A DNA stretch of 64,000 nt from CAKSNH01 sp964422725. GTDB lineage: Bacteria; Bacillota; Clostridia; UBA1381. The DNA lies in the NCBI GenBank assembly GCA_964422725.1, contig CAYRCC010000003.1, forward strand, positions 45,114-109,113. Reading direction: 5' to 3'. Made by a program: the position numbers and the translations under genes. The notes under the pieces are model-generated. The model saw nothing but the letters and a program-made list of their open reading frames with translations. It did no database searches and had not been told where the DNA came from. Below, piece by piece: positions 9,072 to 18,180 of this stretch. How positions within the stretch are numbered: position 1 is the first letter of the stretch; the number at the start of each line of letters is the position of its first letter.

Positions 9072-9110
9072 AATTCGGAAAAATAACATTTTGATACTTC
9101 GGAGGCAAAA

Positions 9111-10082
9111 ATGGATTTATTTTCACTTGTTATTACAAAACCGCTTGGAATTATAATTGAGTTTATATACAGGCTGGTACAGAATTACGGACTTGCGATT
9201 ATTTTGTTTACGGTAATCATTAAGCTTATACTTATGCCGCTCACAGTTAAGTCGCAGAAATCTATGAAAAAGCAGCAGAAATTGCAGCCGGCGCTGAAAG
9301 CACTTCAGGAAAAGTATGCCAATGACCAGCAAAAGCTGCAAACGGAAATGATGAAATTATATCGTGATAATGATGTAAGTATGAGCGGCGGCTGTTTGCC
9401 GCTGTTTATACAGATGCCTATTCTTATAGGCTTGTATCAGGTAATTCAAAGACCTATTTCGTTTCTTATAGGCGAGAATTTCAATACACCGGAAAATATC
9501 AACAGAGTAATTCAAATAAGAGATACTATGGCGGAGAAATTTCCCGATGTTATAGGTAAGCTGAAGGGTTCGACTATGGAACAGCTCGCGAACACATCAC
9601 AGATTCAGCTTTCAAAATGGAGCGAAATGCTTTTCGGCGAGGGCGATAAGTGGGTGCTTAATTTTGACTTTTTCGGTATGGATTTGTCAAACACGCCGAG
9701 TACGGCAATAAATCAGGTTATACACGGCAATTTCAGTGATATCGGCACACTTTTGCTTTTGCTGATACCTATTTTGGCTGTGACAACAACGTGGATTTCA
9801 ATGAAACTTTCACAGGCTCAGACACAGTCAAAAAACACTGCCGGCAAGGACAATTCGGAAGATCCGGCGGCTCAGATGTCCAAATCAATGAACCTTATGA
9901 TGCCGCTTATGACACTCTTTTGTACGGTGTCGTTCCCATCGGGACTGGGATTGTACTGGATTATCAGTAATGTAATGCAATTGGGACAACAGTATTTTTT
10001 AAATAAATATTTTGACGCTAAGGAGGACGAGATAAATGTCAAAATTCCTGAAACAAACAGAAAAAAGCGCAAAAAGCGTTGA
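9111..10082 (+). CDS. yidC: Membrane protein insertase YidC/Oxa1 family
   Basis: A 323-residue integral membrane insertase that helps membrane proteins enter and fold, alone or with SecYEG. It opens with MDLFSLVITKPLGIIIEFIY. The conserved core is visible: YGLAIILFTVIIKLILMPLTVKS (first core helix and the cytoplasmic start), the charged hairpin KSMKKQQKLQPALKALQEKY, GGCLPLFIQMPILIGLY, and the C-terminal helices MNLMMPLMTLFCTVSFPSG and GLYWIISNVMQLGQQYF. The tail is basic (RKKRKKR), consistent with ribosome contact. An AGGAGG-like site (GGAGGCAAAA) precedes the ATG. Its end overlaps the start of khpB by 47 bp. Confidence 0.94.
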   Translation: MDLFSLVITKPLGIIIEFIYRLVQNYGLAIILFTVIIKLILMPLTVKSQKSMKKQQKLQPALKALQEKYANDQQKLQTEMMKLYRDNDVSMSGGCLPLFIQMPILIGLYQVIQRPISFLIGENFNTPENINRVIQIRDTMAEKFPDVIGKLKGSTMEQLANTSQIQLSKWSEMLFGEGDKWVLNFDFFGMDLSNTPSTAINQVIHGNFSDIGTLLLLLIPILAVTTTWISMKLSQAQTQSKNTAGKDNSEDPAAQMSKSMNLMMPLMTLFCTVSFPSGLGLYWIISNVMQLGQQYFLNKYFDAKEDEINVKIPETNRKKRKKR

Positions 10083-10782
10083 TGAGGCTAAAGCGTTGGC
10101 ACTGGAGGAGCTGGGTGCCGGCGAGGACGAGGTAAATTTTGAAATTTTGGACGAGGGGTCAAAGGGTTTTTTGGGCATAGGTGCCAAGGAAGCCAGAGTG
10201 AGAGCGGAATTTAAGGATTTGCCGGCGTTTGCGGCGAAGAAGTTTTTGTCGGATGTATTCGGTGCGATGCGGCTTGATGTTGCGGTTGAGGCAAAAAGCG
10301 ATGATGACGGCTTGAATATTGACCTGTCGGGCGAAAGTATGGGCATTGTAATAGGTAAACGCGGCGATACTCTCGATGCACTCCAATACCTTACATCTTT
10401 GATTGTAAACCACGAGTCGGAGGAGTATGTAAAGGTAACTGTGGATACGGAAAATTACAGAGAAAAGAGAACGGAATCGCTTTTGGCTCTGTCGGAAAGA
10501 CTTGCGGCAAAGGTTGCCAGAACGGGAAAGAAATTTACACTTGAGCCAATGAACCCGTATGAAAGACGCGTGATTCACGCAAATCTTCAGGAAAATGAAG
10601 AAGTTACTACATACAGTGTCGGTGACGAGCCTTACAGAAAGGTCGTAATTGCGCCGAAAAACGCAAAGCCGGCGTATAAGCCTTATAAAAAGCATTACAG
10701 CCGTTCCGGTTACAGAACAGACGGCAGAAAACCTTACAAGAATATTGACGAGATGGAAAAGGACAGATTGGACAACGAATAG
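10036..10782 (+). CDS. khpB: RNA-binding protein KhpB (Jag/EloR)
   Basis: A 248-residue cytoplasmic RNA-binding protein. It has a Jag N-terminal domain (KSVDEAKALALEELGAGEDEV ... EGSKGFLGIGAKEARV, residues 10-55), a type II KH domain (SGESMGIVIGKRGDTLDALQYL, about residues 95-120) and an R3H domain with the RxxxH signature in YERRVIHANL. In streptococci and related Firmicutes the KhpA/KhpB pair regulates cell elongation and division mRNAs. The ATG has TAAGGAGGACGAG upstream, lying inside yidC, so translation is probably coupled. Downstream of it one normally finds mnmE/mnmG; these are absent here. Confidence 0.92.
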   Translation: MSKFLKQTEKSAKSVDEAKALALEELGAGEDEVNFEILDEGSKGFLGIGAKEARVRAEFKDLPAFAAKKFLSDVFGAMRLDVAVEAKSDDDGLNIDLSGESMGIVIGKRGDTLDALQYLTSLIVNHESEEYVKVTVDTENYREKRTESLLALSERLAAKVARTGKKFTLEPMNPYERRVIHANLQENEEVTTYSVGDEPYRKVVIAPKNAKPAYKPYKKHYSRSGYRTDGRKPYKNIDEMEKDRLDNE

Positions 10783-10854
10783 AGTGTATATCGGCTTTGG
10801 ACAGTGAGTTATGTATAAATTTTAAATCGGTGTGAAAAATATTTAAAATTTGTG

Positions 10855-10883
10855 TTGCAAAATATAAAAATGCGTGTTATAAT
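10855..10883 (+). promoter_or_regulatory. Promoter of rpmE
   Basis: TTGCAA (10855-10860), a 17-bp spacer and TATAAT (10878-10883) lie 45 bp before the rpmE start. Confidence 0.65.
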
Positions 10884-10927
10884 ATAACTCGGTGTTCAAA
10901 AGCATTATATGGAGGAGGCGAATGCAG

Positions 10928-11134
10928 ATGAAAGCTGGAATTCATCCTGATTACAAGCAAACAGTAATCAAGTGTGCGTGCGGTGCTGTTATCGAAACAG
11001 GTTCTACAAAAGAGAATATCAACGTGGAAATTTGTTCGAGCTGTCACCCGTTCTACACAGGCAAGCAAAAACTTGTTGATACGGGCGGTCGTGTTGAAAA
11101 GTTCAACAAGCGTTTCAACCGTCAGAGCAAGTAA
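10928..11134 (+). CDS. rpmE: 50S ribosomal protein L31, zinc-binding type
   Basis: A 68-residue protein starting [20 protein letters not shown] chose ATG 10928 because the strong AGGAGG (10913-10918) is nine bases away and all L31 proteins begin near MK(x)GIHP; ATG 10922 is too close. Cysteines in IKCACG and [12 protein letters not shown] make this the Cys-containing, zinc-binding form, not the Cys-less zinc-independent paralogue. It acts in the 50S subunit near the inter-subunit bridge. Confidence 0.95.
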   Translation: MKAGIHPDYKQTVIKCACGAVIETGSTKENINVEICSSCHPFYTGKQKLVDTGGRVEKFNKRFNRQSK

Positions 11135-11236
11135 TTGCAAAAATAAGATTTCTATTTATTCAACCTATGGCTTAGATTTCGACTCACCAACGTTTTCTCG
11201 GCATATGGGGGTATTTAATTATAGGAGGTGAAAAAC

Positions 11237-11500
11237 ATGACTAAAGAAGTTAAGCAGAACATTATCGAAACTTACAAAACTCATGAAGGCGATACAGGTT
11301 CGCCGGAGGTGCAAATCGCACTTTTGACATACCGCATCAATCACTTGAACGAGCATTTGAAAACTCACAAGAAAGACCACCACTCAAGAAGAGGTCTTTT
11401 GATGATGGTTGGTAAGAGAAGAGGTCTTTTGAACTATCTTATGGATCAGGATATTGAAAGATACCGTTCGATTGTTACAAGATTGAATCTTAGAAAGTAA
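11237..11500 (+). CDS. rpsO: 30S ribosomal protein S15
   Basis: An 87-residue S15: [34 protein letters not shown] ... [34 protein letters not shown]. It binds the central domain of 16S rRNA early in 30S assembly. The ATG at 11237 follows AGGAGGTGAAAAAC. It precedes pnp, the classical rpsO-pnp order, but a strong terminator separates the two. Confidence 0.96.
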   Translation: MTKEVKQNIIETYKTHEGDTGSPEVQIALLTYRINHLNEHLKTHKKDHHSRRGLLMMVGKRRGLLNYLMDQDIERYRSIVTRLNLRK

Positions 11501-11507
11501 TTATATG

Positions 11508-11541
11508 GCAAACAGGTATTTTATACCTGTTTGCTTATTTT
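11508..11541 (+). terminator. Strong terminator between rpsO and pnp
   Basis: A perfect 11-bp stem GCAAACAGGTA / TACCTGTTTGC with a five-base loop is followed by TTATTTT, eight bases after the rpsO stop. A perfect 9-bp palindrome TGCATAATT / AATTATGCA (11541-11562) comes immediately after. Confidence 0.85.
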
Positions 11542-11604
11542 GCATAATTGGAAAATTATGCATTTTGAAAAACGTCATAAAATAATATTCTAAAGTAAAA
11601 AATA

Positions 11605-11691
11605 AAAGGACAGCGGTATGCGGTTAGCAAATAAGCAGAGTTATTAAATTGTTGATAATTGTGCCTAGTTGCTAACATATATCGGTCCTTT
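11605..11691 (+). promoter_or_regulatory. Long stem-loop in the pnp leader
   Basis: AAAGGAC...GGTTAGCAA on the left pairs with TTGCTAAC...GGTCCTT on the right, giving a stem of about 20 bp with internal mismatches around a loop of about 38 bases, ending shortly before the pnp ribosome binding site. In Escherichia coli a comparable leader duplex is the target of RNase III / PNPase autoregulation. That role here is inferred from position and shape only. Confidence 0.5.
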
Positions 11692-11714
11692 GTTAGAGAG
11701 ATGGAGGAAAAACA

Positions 11715-13787
11715 GTGTTTAGAACATTTGAAACAACTTTGGCGGGCAGACCGCTTATTATTGAGACAGGTAAAATGGCAGAGCTTGCAAACGCAAACTG
11801 TCTTGTAAGATACGGCGACACCGTTGTTATGGTAAATGTAACAGCATCGCGTACTCCGCGTGAGGGAGTGGATTTCTTCCCTTTGAGCGTTGATTATGAG
11901 GAAAAGCTCTATTCGGTCGGAAAGATTCCGGGCGGATATATTAAGCGTGAGGGAAAGCCGAGCGAAAAGGCAATTCTTACAAGCCGTGTTATAGACAGAC
12001 CTATAAGACCGCTGTTCCCGTCGGATTTGAGAAACGATGTTTCGGTTGTTGCGACGGTTTTGTCAGTTGAACAGGACAATCCGCCAGAGGTTGCGGCTAT
12101 GATTGGTACGTCAATTGCAATTTCAATTTCGGATATCCCGTGGAACGGTCCTATCGGCGGTGTTTGGCTCGGCTTGGTTGACGGTGAATATGTTATAAAC
12201 CCTACCGTTGCGGAGAGAGAAAAGAGCGAAATGCTTGTAACAGTTGCGGCTACAAAGGAAAAAGTGGTTATGATTGAGGCAGGTGCAAACGAGGTCGAAG
12301 AAAAGGTTATGATCGAGGGTATTAAGTTTGCACACAATACCTGCAAGGAGCTTTGCGACTTTATCAATACAATTGTTGCCGAGGTGGGCAAGCCTAAGTT
12401 TGAATATGAGGCTCATACGGTAAATATGGAGATATGGAACAAAATCAAAGCTGCGCATTACGATGAAATCAAATATGCGCTTGACACCGATGACAAAAAT
12501 ATCCGCGACGACAGAATGGGCGTAATTACCGATAAAATTATGGAAGAGCTTGGCGAGGAGTATCCGGATTTGGGTGTTGAGCTCGGCGAAATCCTGTATA
12601 AAATGCAAAAAGAAATAGTTCGTGCATGGCTTGTGGAGGGCAGACGTGTTGACGGCAGAAAGCTGGACGAAATAAGACCGTTGTCGGCAGAAGTGGGCTT
12701 GTTGCCGAGGACACACGGTTCGGGACTTTTCAAGAGAGGTCAGACACAGGTGCTTACGGTTGCGACACTTGCGCCGCTGAGCGAAATACAAAAGCTTGAC
12801 GGTATCGACGAGGAAACTACAAAGAGATATATTCACCACTACAACTTCCCGTCATATTCTGTCGGCGAAACAAGACCGTCAAGAGGTCCGGGCAGACGTG
12901 AGATAGGTCACGGTGCACTTGCGGAGCGTTCACTCGTGCCGGTACTTCCGTCGGAGGAGGAGTTCCCGTATGCTATTCGTACAGTGTCTGAGGTGTTAAG
13001 CTCGAACGGTTCGACATCACAGGGCAGCGTATGCGGTTCCACGTTGGCTCTTATGGATGCCGGTGTACCGATTAAAGCACCTGTTGCCGGTATTTCGTGC
13101 GGTCTTATTACAACAGATAACGGATTTACGACAATGGTTGACATACAGGGTCTTGAGGACTTTTACGGCGAGATGGACTTTAAGGTTGCCGGAACGAAAA
13201 AAGGTATCACGTCAATTCAGGTTGATATAAAAAATGACGGTTTGCCGTATGAGGTTATCGAAGAGGCGATAATGAAAACGAGAGATGCCAGATACTATAT
13301 AATTGACAATATACTTCTAAAGGCAATAGAAGCTCCGAGGGAGTCGCTGTCACAGTATGCGCCTAAGGTATCGACGATGAAGATTAATCCGGACAAAATC
13401 CGTGAGGTTATAGGTCAGGGCGGCAAGGTTATTCAGAAAATTGTTGCCGACACAAACGCTAAGATTGATATTGAAGATGACGGAACAATTCACATTTTCG
13501 CGGCTGACCAGGCATCGGGCGATGCGGCAAAAGCGGCAATAGAAGCAATTGTCAAAGAGCCTGAGGTCGGTGAGGTTTATAACGGTACAGTAAAAACGAT
13601 AACTACATTCGGTGCGTTTGTTGAAATTCTTCCGGGCAAAGACGGACTTGTGCATATATCAAGACTTGCAAACAGACGTGTTGAGAGAGTTGAAGATGTT
13701 GTTGAAGTCGGACAGAAACTTTTGGTGAGGGTTATGGATATTGACCCTAAGACGGGTAAAATCAGTCTTTCACACAAAGATGCCTGA
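11715..13787 (+). CDS. pnp: Polyribonucleotide nucleotidyltransferase (PNPase)
   Basis: A 690-residue 3'-5' phosphorolytic exoribonuclease of mRNA decay; trimeric and cytoplasmic. Two RNase PH-like cores are visible (first with CLVRYGDTVVMVNVTAS and IDRPIRPLFPSDLR; second with RTHGSGLFKRGQTQVLTVATL, SVGETRPSRGPGRREIGHGALAERSL and STSQGSVCGSTLALMDAGVP), followed by a KH domain (VIGQGGKVIQKIVADTNAKIDIEDDG) and an S1 domain (GEVYNGTVKTITTFGAFVEILPGKDGLVHIS). Length is normal. The start is GTG 11715 with GGAGGAAAAACA upstream. It follows a structured leader, and an M16 peptidase gene follows, as in Bacillus. Confidence 0.97.
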   Translation: MFRTFETTLAGRPLIIETGKMAELANANCLVRYGDTVVMVNVTASRTPREGVDFFPLSVDYEEKLYSVGKIPGGYIKREGKPSEKAILTSRVIDRPIRPLFPSDLRNDVSVVATVLSVEQDNPPEVAAMIGTSIAISISDIPWNGPIGGVWLGLVDGEYVINPTVAEREKSEMLVTVAATKEKVVMIEAGANEVEEKVMIEGIKFAHNTCKELCDFINTIVAEVGKPKFEYEAHTVNMEIWNKIKAAHYDEIKYALDTDDKNIRDDRMGVITDKIMEELGEEYPDLGVELGEILYKMQKEIVRAWLVEGRRVDGRKLDEIRPLSAEVGLLPRTHGSGLFKRGQTQVLTVATLAPLSEIQKLDGIDEETTKRYIHHYNFPSYSVGETRPSRGPGRREIGHGALAERSLVPVLPSEEEFPYAIRTVSEVLSSNGSTSQGSVCGSTLALMDAGVPIKAPVAGISCGLITTDNGFTTMVDIQGLEDFYGEMDFKVAGTKKGITSIQVDIKNDGLPYEVIEEAIMKTRDARYYIIDNILLKAIEAPRESLSQYAPKVSTMKINPDKIREVIGQGGKVIQKIVADTNAKIDIEDDGTIHIFAADQASGDAAKAAIEAIVKEPEVGEVYNGTVKTITTFGAFVEILPGKDGLVHISRLANRRVERVEDVVEVGQKLLVRVMDIDPKTGKISLSHKDA

Positions 13788-13818
13788 GCGGACGTACAAT
13801 AAATAGTAAATATGCAGG

Positions 13819-13859
13819 GGACTGCCGCACAATGAGTTCTGTTTGCGGCGGTCCTTTTT
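13819..13859 (+). terminator. Rho-independent terminator after pnp
   Basis: Stem GGACTGCCGCA / TGCGGCGGTCC (one G-U pair) with a 14-base loop is followed by five T. Confidence 0.8.
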
Positions 13860-13883
13860 GGATTTTAAACAGAAAGGTGCAGT

Positions 13884-15125
13884 ATGTATAATATAAGAAC
13901 TTTATCTAACGGAATACGAGTTGTGAGCGAGAAATTTGACCATATAAAATCAGTTTCGGTCGGTGTTTGCATAGGCAGCGGTTCAAGGTACGAGCCGCCG
14001 CAGCTTAACGGTATATCGCATTATATAGAACATATTTTGTTTAAGGGTACAAAAAACAGGAGTGCGTACAGGATTGCGTGGGAGATGGATTCTGTCGGCG
14101 GAATGATAAATGCGTTTACCTCAAGAGAACAAACTTGTTTTTATACACAGACTTTAAATTCGCATATAAATCTTGCTATAGATTTGCTTTCGGATATGAT
14201 TACAAATTCTGTTATGTCGGACGAATTTATAAATCTGGAAAGACAGGTAATATTGGAAGAGATAAATATGTATGATGATGACCCGAGCGAGGTTGTGCAG
14301 GATTTGATTGTGGAAACCGTATGGGGCGAAAGTTCGTTGGGCAAGCCTGTTCTCGGAAAAGCGGATACGCTTGCGAACATCAATTCCGATGTTATGCGAA
14401 AGTATATGTACGAGCATTATGTGACGGGGAATGTTGTAATTTCCGTTGCCGGCAATTTTGATGACGGCATATTTGAGCTGCTTGAAGAAAAATTTGGTAA
14501 AGCCGACTTTAAATGCGGAACAATCAATGTGCCGTCTGCCGAATATAAACCGTCGGTATCGGTGCAGACGAGGGATATAGGTCAAGTGCAGATTGTGGCG
14601 GGATTTCAAGGCATTGATACAAAAGATGAAAGAATGTACAGTATGTTTGCAGTGAATAACATTTTCGGCAGCGGAATGTCATCGCGGCTGTTTCAGAATA
14701 TTCGTGAAAAGACAGGACTGGTGTATTCGATATATTCGGCGGTAAACAGCTATATCGGAACGGGAATGTTTAGCATTACCGCCGGAACAAGCACGGAAAA
14801 CTTTCCTAAGGTGTGCGAACTTATTTGTGACGAGGTGAAAAAGCTTAAAAAAGATAAGCTTACAAGTGAAGAAGTAAATATGGTTAAGGAACAGCTGAAG
14901 GGTAACTATATACTCGGCAGTGAAAGTACAGGCTCGCGTATGCTGTCGGCAGGAAGAAATCTTGTGCTCGGAAAAGAACTGCTTACACAGGAGCAGGTGT
15001 TAGCAAAGATTGACAAAATTACGGCTGAAAGCGTTGCAGAGGTAATAGATTTGATTGATACATCTACATTATCGGTGGCGGCAGTCGGTGCGATTGACAG
15101 TGTTGACGGGTTGTTTGAATTTTAA
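13884..15125 (+). CDS. M16 family (pitrilysin/insulinase-like) zinc peptidase
   Basis: A 413-residue cytoplasmic protein of the processing-peptidase type. The inverted zinc motif HxxEH is present as HYIEH in GISHYIEHILFKGTKNR (about residues 50-60), with the third zinc-ligand Glu in VILEEINMYDDDP. The C-terminal half (SRLFQNIREKTGLVYSIYS) is the second M16 domain. Length and gene position directly after pnp match YmxG/MlpA of Bacillus. Physiological substrates of this group are poorly known. A CapA-like lipoprotein gene starts 16 bp after its stop, so the two are likely co-transcribed. Confidence 0.9.
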   Translation: MYNIRTLSNGIRVVSEKFDHIKSVSVGVCIGSGSRYEPPQLNGISHYIEHILFKGTKNRSAYRIAWEMDSVGGMINAFTSREQTCFYTQTLNSHINLAIDLLSDMITNSVMSDEFINLERQVILEEINMYDDDPSEVVQDLIVETVWGESSLGKPVLGKADTLANINSDVMRKYMYEHYVTGNVVISVAGNFDDGIFELLEEKFGKADFKCGTINVPSAEYKPSVSVQTRDIGQVQIVAGFQGIDTKDERMYSMFAVNNIFGSGMSSRLFQNIREKTGLVYSIYSAVNSYIGTGMFSITAGTSTENFPKVCELICDEVKKLKKDKLTSEEVNMVKEQLKGNYILGSESTGSRMLSAGRNLVLGKELLTQEQVLAKIDKITAESVAEVIDLIDTSTLSVAAVGAIDSVDGLFEF

Positions 15126-15141
15126 AGTGGTGGGGGACGAT

Positions 15142-16215
15142 ATGAAAAGGTTGTTAGTGGTTGTATTGGCAGCGATATTTCTCGGTGGCTGTAAGCAGAA
15201 CGCGCTGCAGACGACAGCAAACGCAGACGGCGTGTGGTACAACGACAATGCGGAACGCTTTGCGGTGGCTGAAACCGAGCCGGTAAAACGTATTGTGAAA
15301 ATATCGGCGGCAGGCGATGTTACGCTTGCGACCGATGTGAATTACGGCGGAGGCGGCAGCTTTGTAAATGAAGTTAAGAATCAAGGCTATGATTACAGTT
15401 ACTTTTTCAGAAATGTTTCGGAAATTTTTGAAAATGATGATTTGACAATTGTAAATTTTGAAGGCACTTTGTCGGAAAACGGCGCAAGAAAGGATAAAAC
15501 ATATGCTTTCAGAGGTAATCCCGAATACGCCGAAATTTTAGTGTACGGCAGTGTTGAGGCAGTTAATACGGCGAATAATCACAGCTATGATTACGGCGAA
15601 ATAAGCTACAAGGATACGATAGAGCATATTGAAAACGCCGGAATTACAACATTCGGATATGACAGAACAGCTGTTTACGAAGCAAACGGTGTGAAAGTGG
15701 GGCTTTTCGGAATCAGCGCACTCAGCGCGACGTCGGTGTCGGAGGCAAAAGCTAAAATAGATGATGCTGTTGCAAAGCTTGAAAAAGACGGTGCGGAGCT
15801 TATAATCTTTAATGTGCATTGGGGTATTGAGAGGGATAATATTCCGAATGATAAACAGCGGCAGATAGGTGAGTATGCGATTGACTGCGGTGCTGACTTG
15901 GTGCTGGGACACCATCCGCACGTTATACAGTCGGTGCAGAAATATAATGACAGATATATTGTGTACAGCTTGGGCAATTTCTGTTTCGGCGGAAATAAGA
16001 ATCCGAGTGACAAGGATTGCATTATATGGCAGCAAGAGTTTGAGCTTGACGAAAACGGACTTACGGCGGTGTGTGAACCGGATATTATACCGTGTTCCGT
16101 TTCGTCGGTAACGTCAAGAAACAATTATCAGCCGACACCGCTTGAAGGCGAGCGCGGACAGCGCGTTTTGAACCGTATAAAGGAATACAGTGAGAATTTA
16201 GGAATGGGAAATTAG
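15142..16215 (+). CDS. CapA-family lipoprotein (PGA_cap metallophosphatase-like)
   Basis: A 357-residue protein beginning MKRLLVVVLAAIFLGGCKQ, a lipoprotein signal peptide with lipobox LGGC. ATG 15142 is chosen because GGGGGACG lies just upstream. The CapA / metallophosphatase-like fold is shown by ISAAGDVTLATDVN, IVNFEGTLSE, NTANNHSYDYG, FNVHWGIERDN and DLVLGHHPHVIQS, with the metal-binding His/Asp set in place. Relatives function in poly-gamma-glutamate or capsule-related processes, but many are unassigned envelope hydrolases, and no capB/capC genes are nearby. Extracytoplasmic location is confident; substrate is not. Confidence 0.85.
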   Translation: MKRLLVVVLAAIFLGGCKQNALQTTANADGVWYNDNAERFAVAETEPVKRIVKISAAGDVTLATDVNYGGGGSFVNEVKNQGYDYSYFFRNVSEIFENDDLTIVNFEGTLSENGARKDKTYAFRGNPEYAEILVYGSVEAVNTANNHSYDYGEISYKDTIEHIENAGITTFGYDRTAVYEANGVKVGLFGISALSATSVSEAKAKIDDAVAKLEKDGAELIIFNVHWGIERDNIPNDKQRQIGEYAIDCGADLVLGHHPHVIQSVQKYNDRYIVYSLGNFCFGGNKNPSDKDCIIWQQEFELDENGLTAVCEPDIIPCSVSSVTSRNNYQPTPLEGERGQRVLNRIKEYSENLGMGN

Positions 16216-16269
16216 GTGGGTTGCTGTCTGCGGACGGCGAAGCTGCATTAAAAAATTTTAAACAAAACT

Positions 16270-16354
16270 AATAAAGCACCTGATATTTAGGTGACCCCAA
16301 AAGTCAGACCAAAATCTAACGATTGGGGGTCACATCAATATCGGGTGCTTTATT
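16270..16354. repeat. 85-bp imperfect palindrome resembling joined IS3-type ends
   Basis: Left arm AATAAAGCACCTGATATT...GTGACCCCAA pairs with right arm TTGGGGGTCAC...AATATCGGGTGCTTTATT around a loop of about 22 bases. GTGACCCCAAAAGTCAGAC looks like terminal repeats of IS3/IS150-family elements. No transposase is present. It sits between two convergent genes (CapA-like and subtilase) and could serve as a bidirectional terminator. Confidence 0.55.
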
Positions 16355-16398
16355 TAGCTTACCAATGTATTCAAAGACGTTTTAAACAGCATAACCTA

Positions 16399-18180
16399 TC
16401 ATTGTGAGTTGTTTAGGCACGCTGACGGCGGTGCATATGGTATAATATCACCGGCATTGTTCATTCGCCAGAAAAACTGTTTTATATATGCAAAATCAAA
16501 ATCAATCTCGGATATAACCGTTTTTGCCTCAATCGAATTGTTTTTGGTTGCCGCCGGCAACTCGGTATTGAATTTTTTGATACAAATCAGTTCATTATCC
16601 GAATTGAAAAATGCAAACAATCGGACACCGTTGACAACGGTGCGATTTTTGTTTATAAGCGAACCGATTGCCGAAAACTTGCCGTTTTCGTCCGTTGCAC
16701 ATTTTACGGAGCTTTCTATATTTTTGCATATATCAGACACTGTCGGAGTTGGTGACGGCGTGACTGTCGGAGTTGGTGACGGCGTAGCTGTCGGAGTTGG
16801 TGACGGCGTGACTGTCGGAGTCGGTGACGGCGTAGCTGTCGGAGTTGGTGACGGCGTGACTGTCGGAGTTGGTGACGGCGTGACTGTCGGAGTCGGTGAG
16901 GTGTCTAGAAATTCAGATTGAACATACTGCAATGCGGCATACATATCAATCATTCCGTAGCCGTATGAAGTGTCTTTTCCGGTATCACCCAAGTCAATCG
17001 CAGTGGCAATCAGAGTTTCGCGGAATTCATCGGGAGTAATATCCGGATAAATCGAGGCCGCGAGAGCCGCAAGTGCCGCTGTGTGCGGACAGGAAAAGGA
17101 AGTGCCGTTTACTTTGGCATAGTCGGTGCTGCCGTCGGACATATTAATGTGCGACATAGCAAACGATGAATTGCTTGTACTCACAATATTTACTCCCGGA
17201 GCAACAACGCATACGGCATCATTACGCTGTGAGCTTTTTGCCAGTGTTTTTGTCGAGTCGATAGAACCTACACTTATTACGCTGCTGTATGATGCAGGAT
17301 ATATATACGCGGTTTCCATTTCGGGTTGATTTCTGAGTGTACCGTAGTTGCCGTAGTTACCTGCCGCCGCAACAATTATGACATTATTTTTATACGCCTT
17401 GTCAATAACTTCTTTCATTGCAGTATTATCGTTTGTCGCTCCGGCACTTATGTTAATAACCTTACAGCCATGCTCTATTGCGTAATCTGCGGCAGCTACC
17501 AAAGTGGCAATTGAACCGCTATTGCCGTCCGAACCGCCGAACGCCTTTAAAGGCATAATTTTTACGTTGTCGGCTATTCCGGCTATTCCTATACCATTAT
17601 TTGCCGCAGCTGAAATTATACCGGCAATTGCTGTGCCATGACCATATTCGTCGGTAGTGTCAGATGCTTCTTTGACGGTTTTGCCTGAAGTATAGAAATA
17701 TTTTCCGCTGACTGTATTTGATATATCGGCATGCGGCAAAAGTCCGGTATCCACGATGCCGACAATGATATCGTCACTGCCTGTGGTTATTTTGCGTGCG
17801 TTTTCAATGTTGGCAACGCTGAAGTTCCACTGCTGTGAATAGTATGTATCATTGTATGAGGGAGTGTCGGCAAATAATTCGACTTTGGTATCTTCCTCAA
17901 TGTATTCTATCATACCGTTTCGGGCAAGTTGATTGATTTTTTCGGTATCGTCCGTCAAATAAATATTAAGGCTTTCGGAAATTACCGACATTTCGTTGAT
18001 TTCATCGGAAAAAAGCGACAGCTGTGCCGCGTTGTCACGAAGTCCGACTATATAGCGTTTATTTTCGGCATATGCGGTGGTTTGGAAAAAATTTTCCGCG
18101 CAATTAACAGGTACAGAAATAGCTGTACCTGTCAACAACACGCATATTGTACATAAAATGCTGATTAATTTGTGCTTCAT
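16399..18180 (-). CDS. Secreted subtilisin-like serine protease (S8) with Pro/Thr linker
   Basis: A 593-residue secreted endopeptidase. It has a signal peptide ([20 protein letters not shown]), a propeptide of the inhibitor I9 type up to about residue 105, and an S8 catalytic domain with Asp144 in GIVDTG, His181 in GHGTAIAG, the oxyanion Asn275 in AAAGNYG and Ser361 in [10 protein letters not shown] linker of tandem [16 protein letters not shown] units (about residues 427-482) joins a C-terminal domain of about 105 residues of unknown function. No cell-wall anchor is visible. Its ATG overlaps the stop of the upstream kinase-like gene by one base (TAATG), so translation is likely coupled. Confidence 0.92.
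   Translation of the reverse strand: MKHKLISILCTICVLLTGTAISVPVNCAENFFQTTAYAENKRYIVGLRDNAAQLSLFSDEINEMSVISESLNIYLTDDTEKINQLARNGMIEYIEEDTKVELFADTPSYNDTYYSQQWNFSVANIENARKITTGSDDIIVGIVDTGLLPHADISNTVSGKYFYTSGKTVKEASDTTDEYGHGTAIAGIISAAANNGIGIAGIADNVKIMPLKAFGGSDGNSGSIATLVAAADYAIEHGCKVINISAGATNDNTAMKEVIDKAYKNNVIIVAAAGNYGNYGTLRNQPEMETAYIYPASYSSVISVGSIDSTKTLAKSSQRNDAVCVVAPGVNIVSTSNSSFAMSHINMSDGSTDYAKVNGTSFSCPHTAALAALAASIYPDITPDEFRETLIATAIDLGDTGKDTSYGYGMIDMYAALQYVQSEFLDTSPTPTVTPSPTPTVTPSPTPTATPSPTPTVTPSPTPTATPSPTPTVTPSPTPTVSDICKNIESSVKCATDENGKFSAIGSLINKNRTVVNGVRLFAFFNSDNELICIKKFNTELPAATKNNSIEAKTVISEIDFDFAYIKQFFWRMNNAGDIIPYAPPSACLNNSQ
16741..16899. repeat. 24-bp coding minisatellite in the subtilase linker
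   Basis: Six full and one partial copy of a 24-bp unit (TGTCGGAGTTGGTGACGGCG plus four bases on the + strand) encode the TPSPTPTV / TPSPTPTA linker. Units differ only at a few synonymous or Val/Ala positions, so copy number is likely to vary by slippage. Confidence 0.9.

Noticed and set aside
16409..16921. Plus-strand frame with Gly-Asp-Gly-Val repeats opposite the subtilase
   Set aside because: It is the antisense reading of the Pro/Thr linker minisatellite in a well-supported protease gene.
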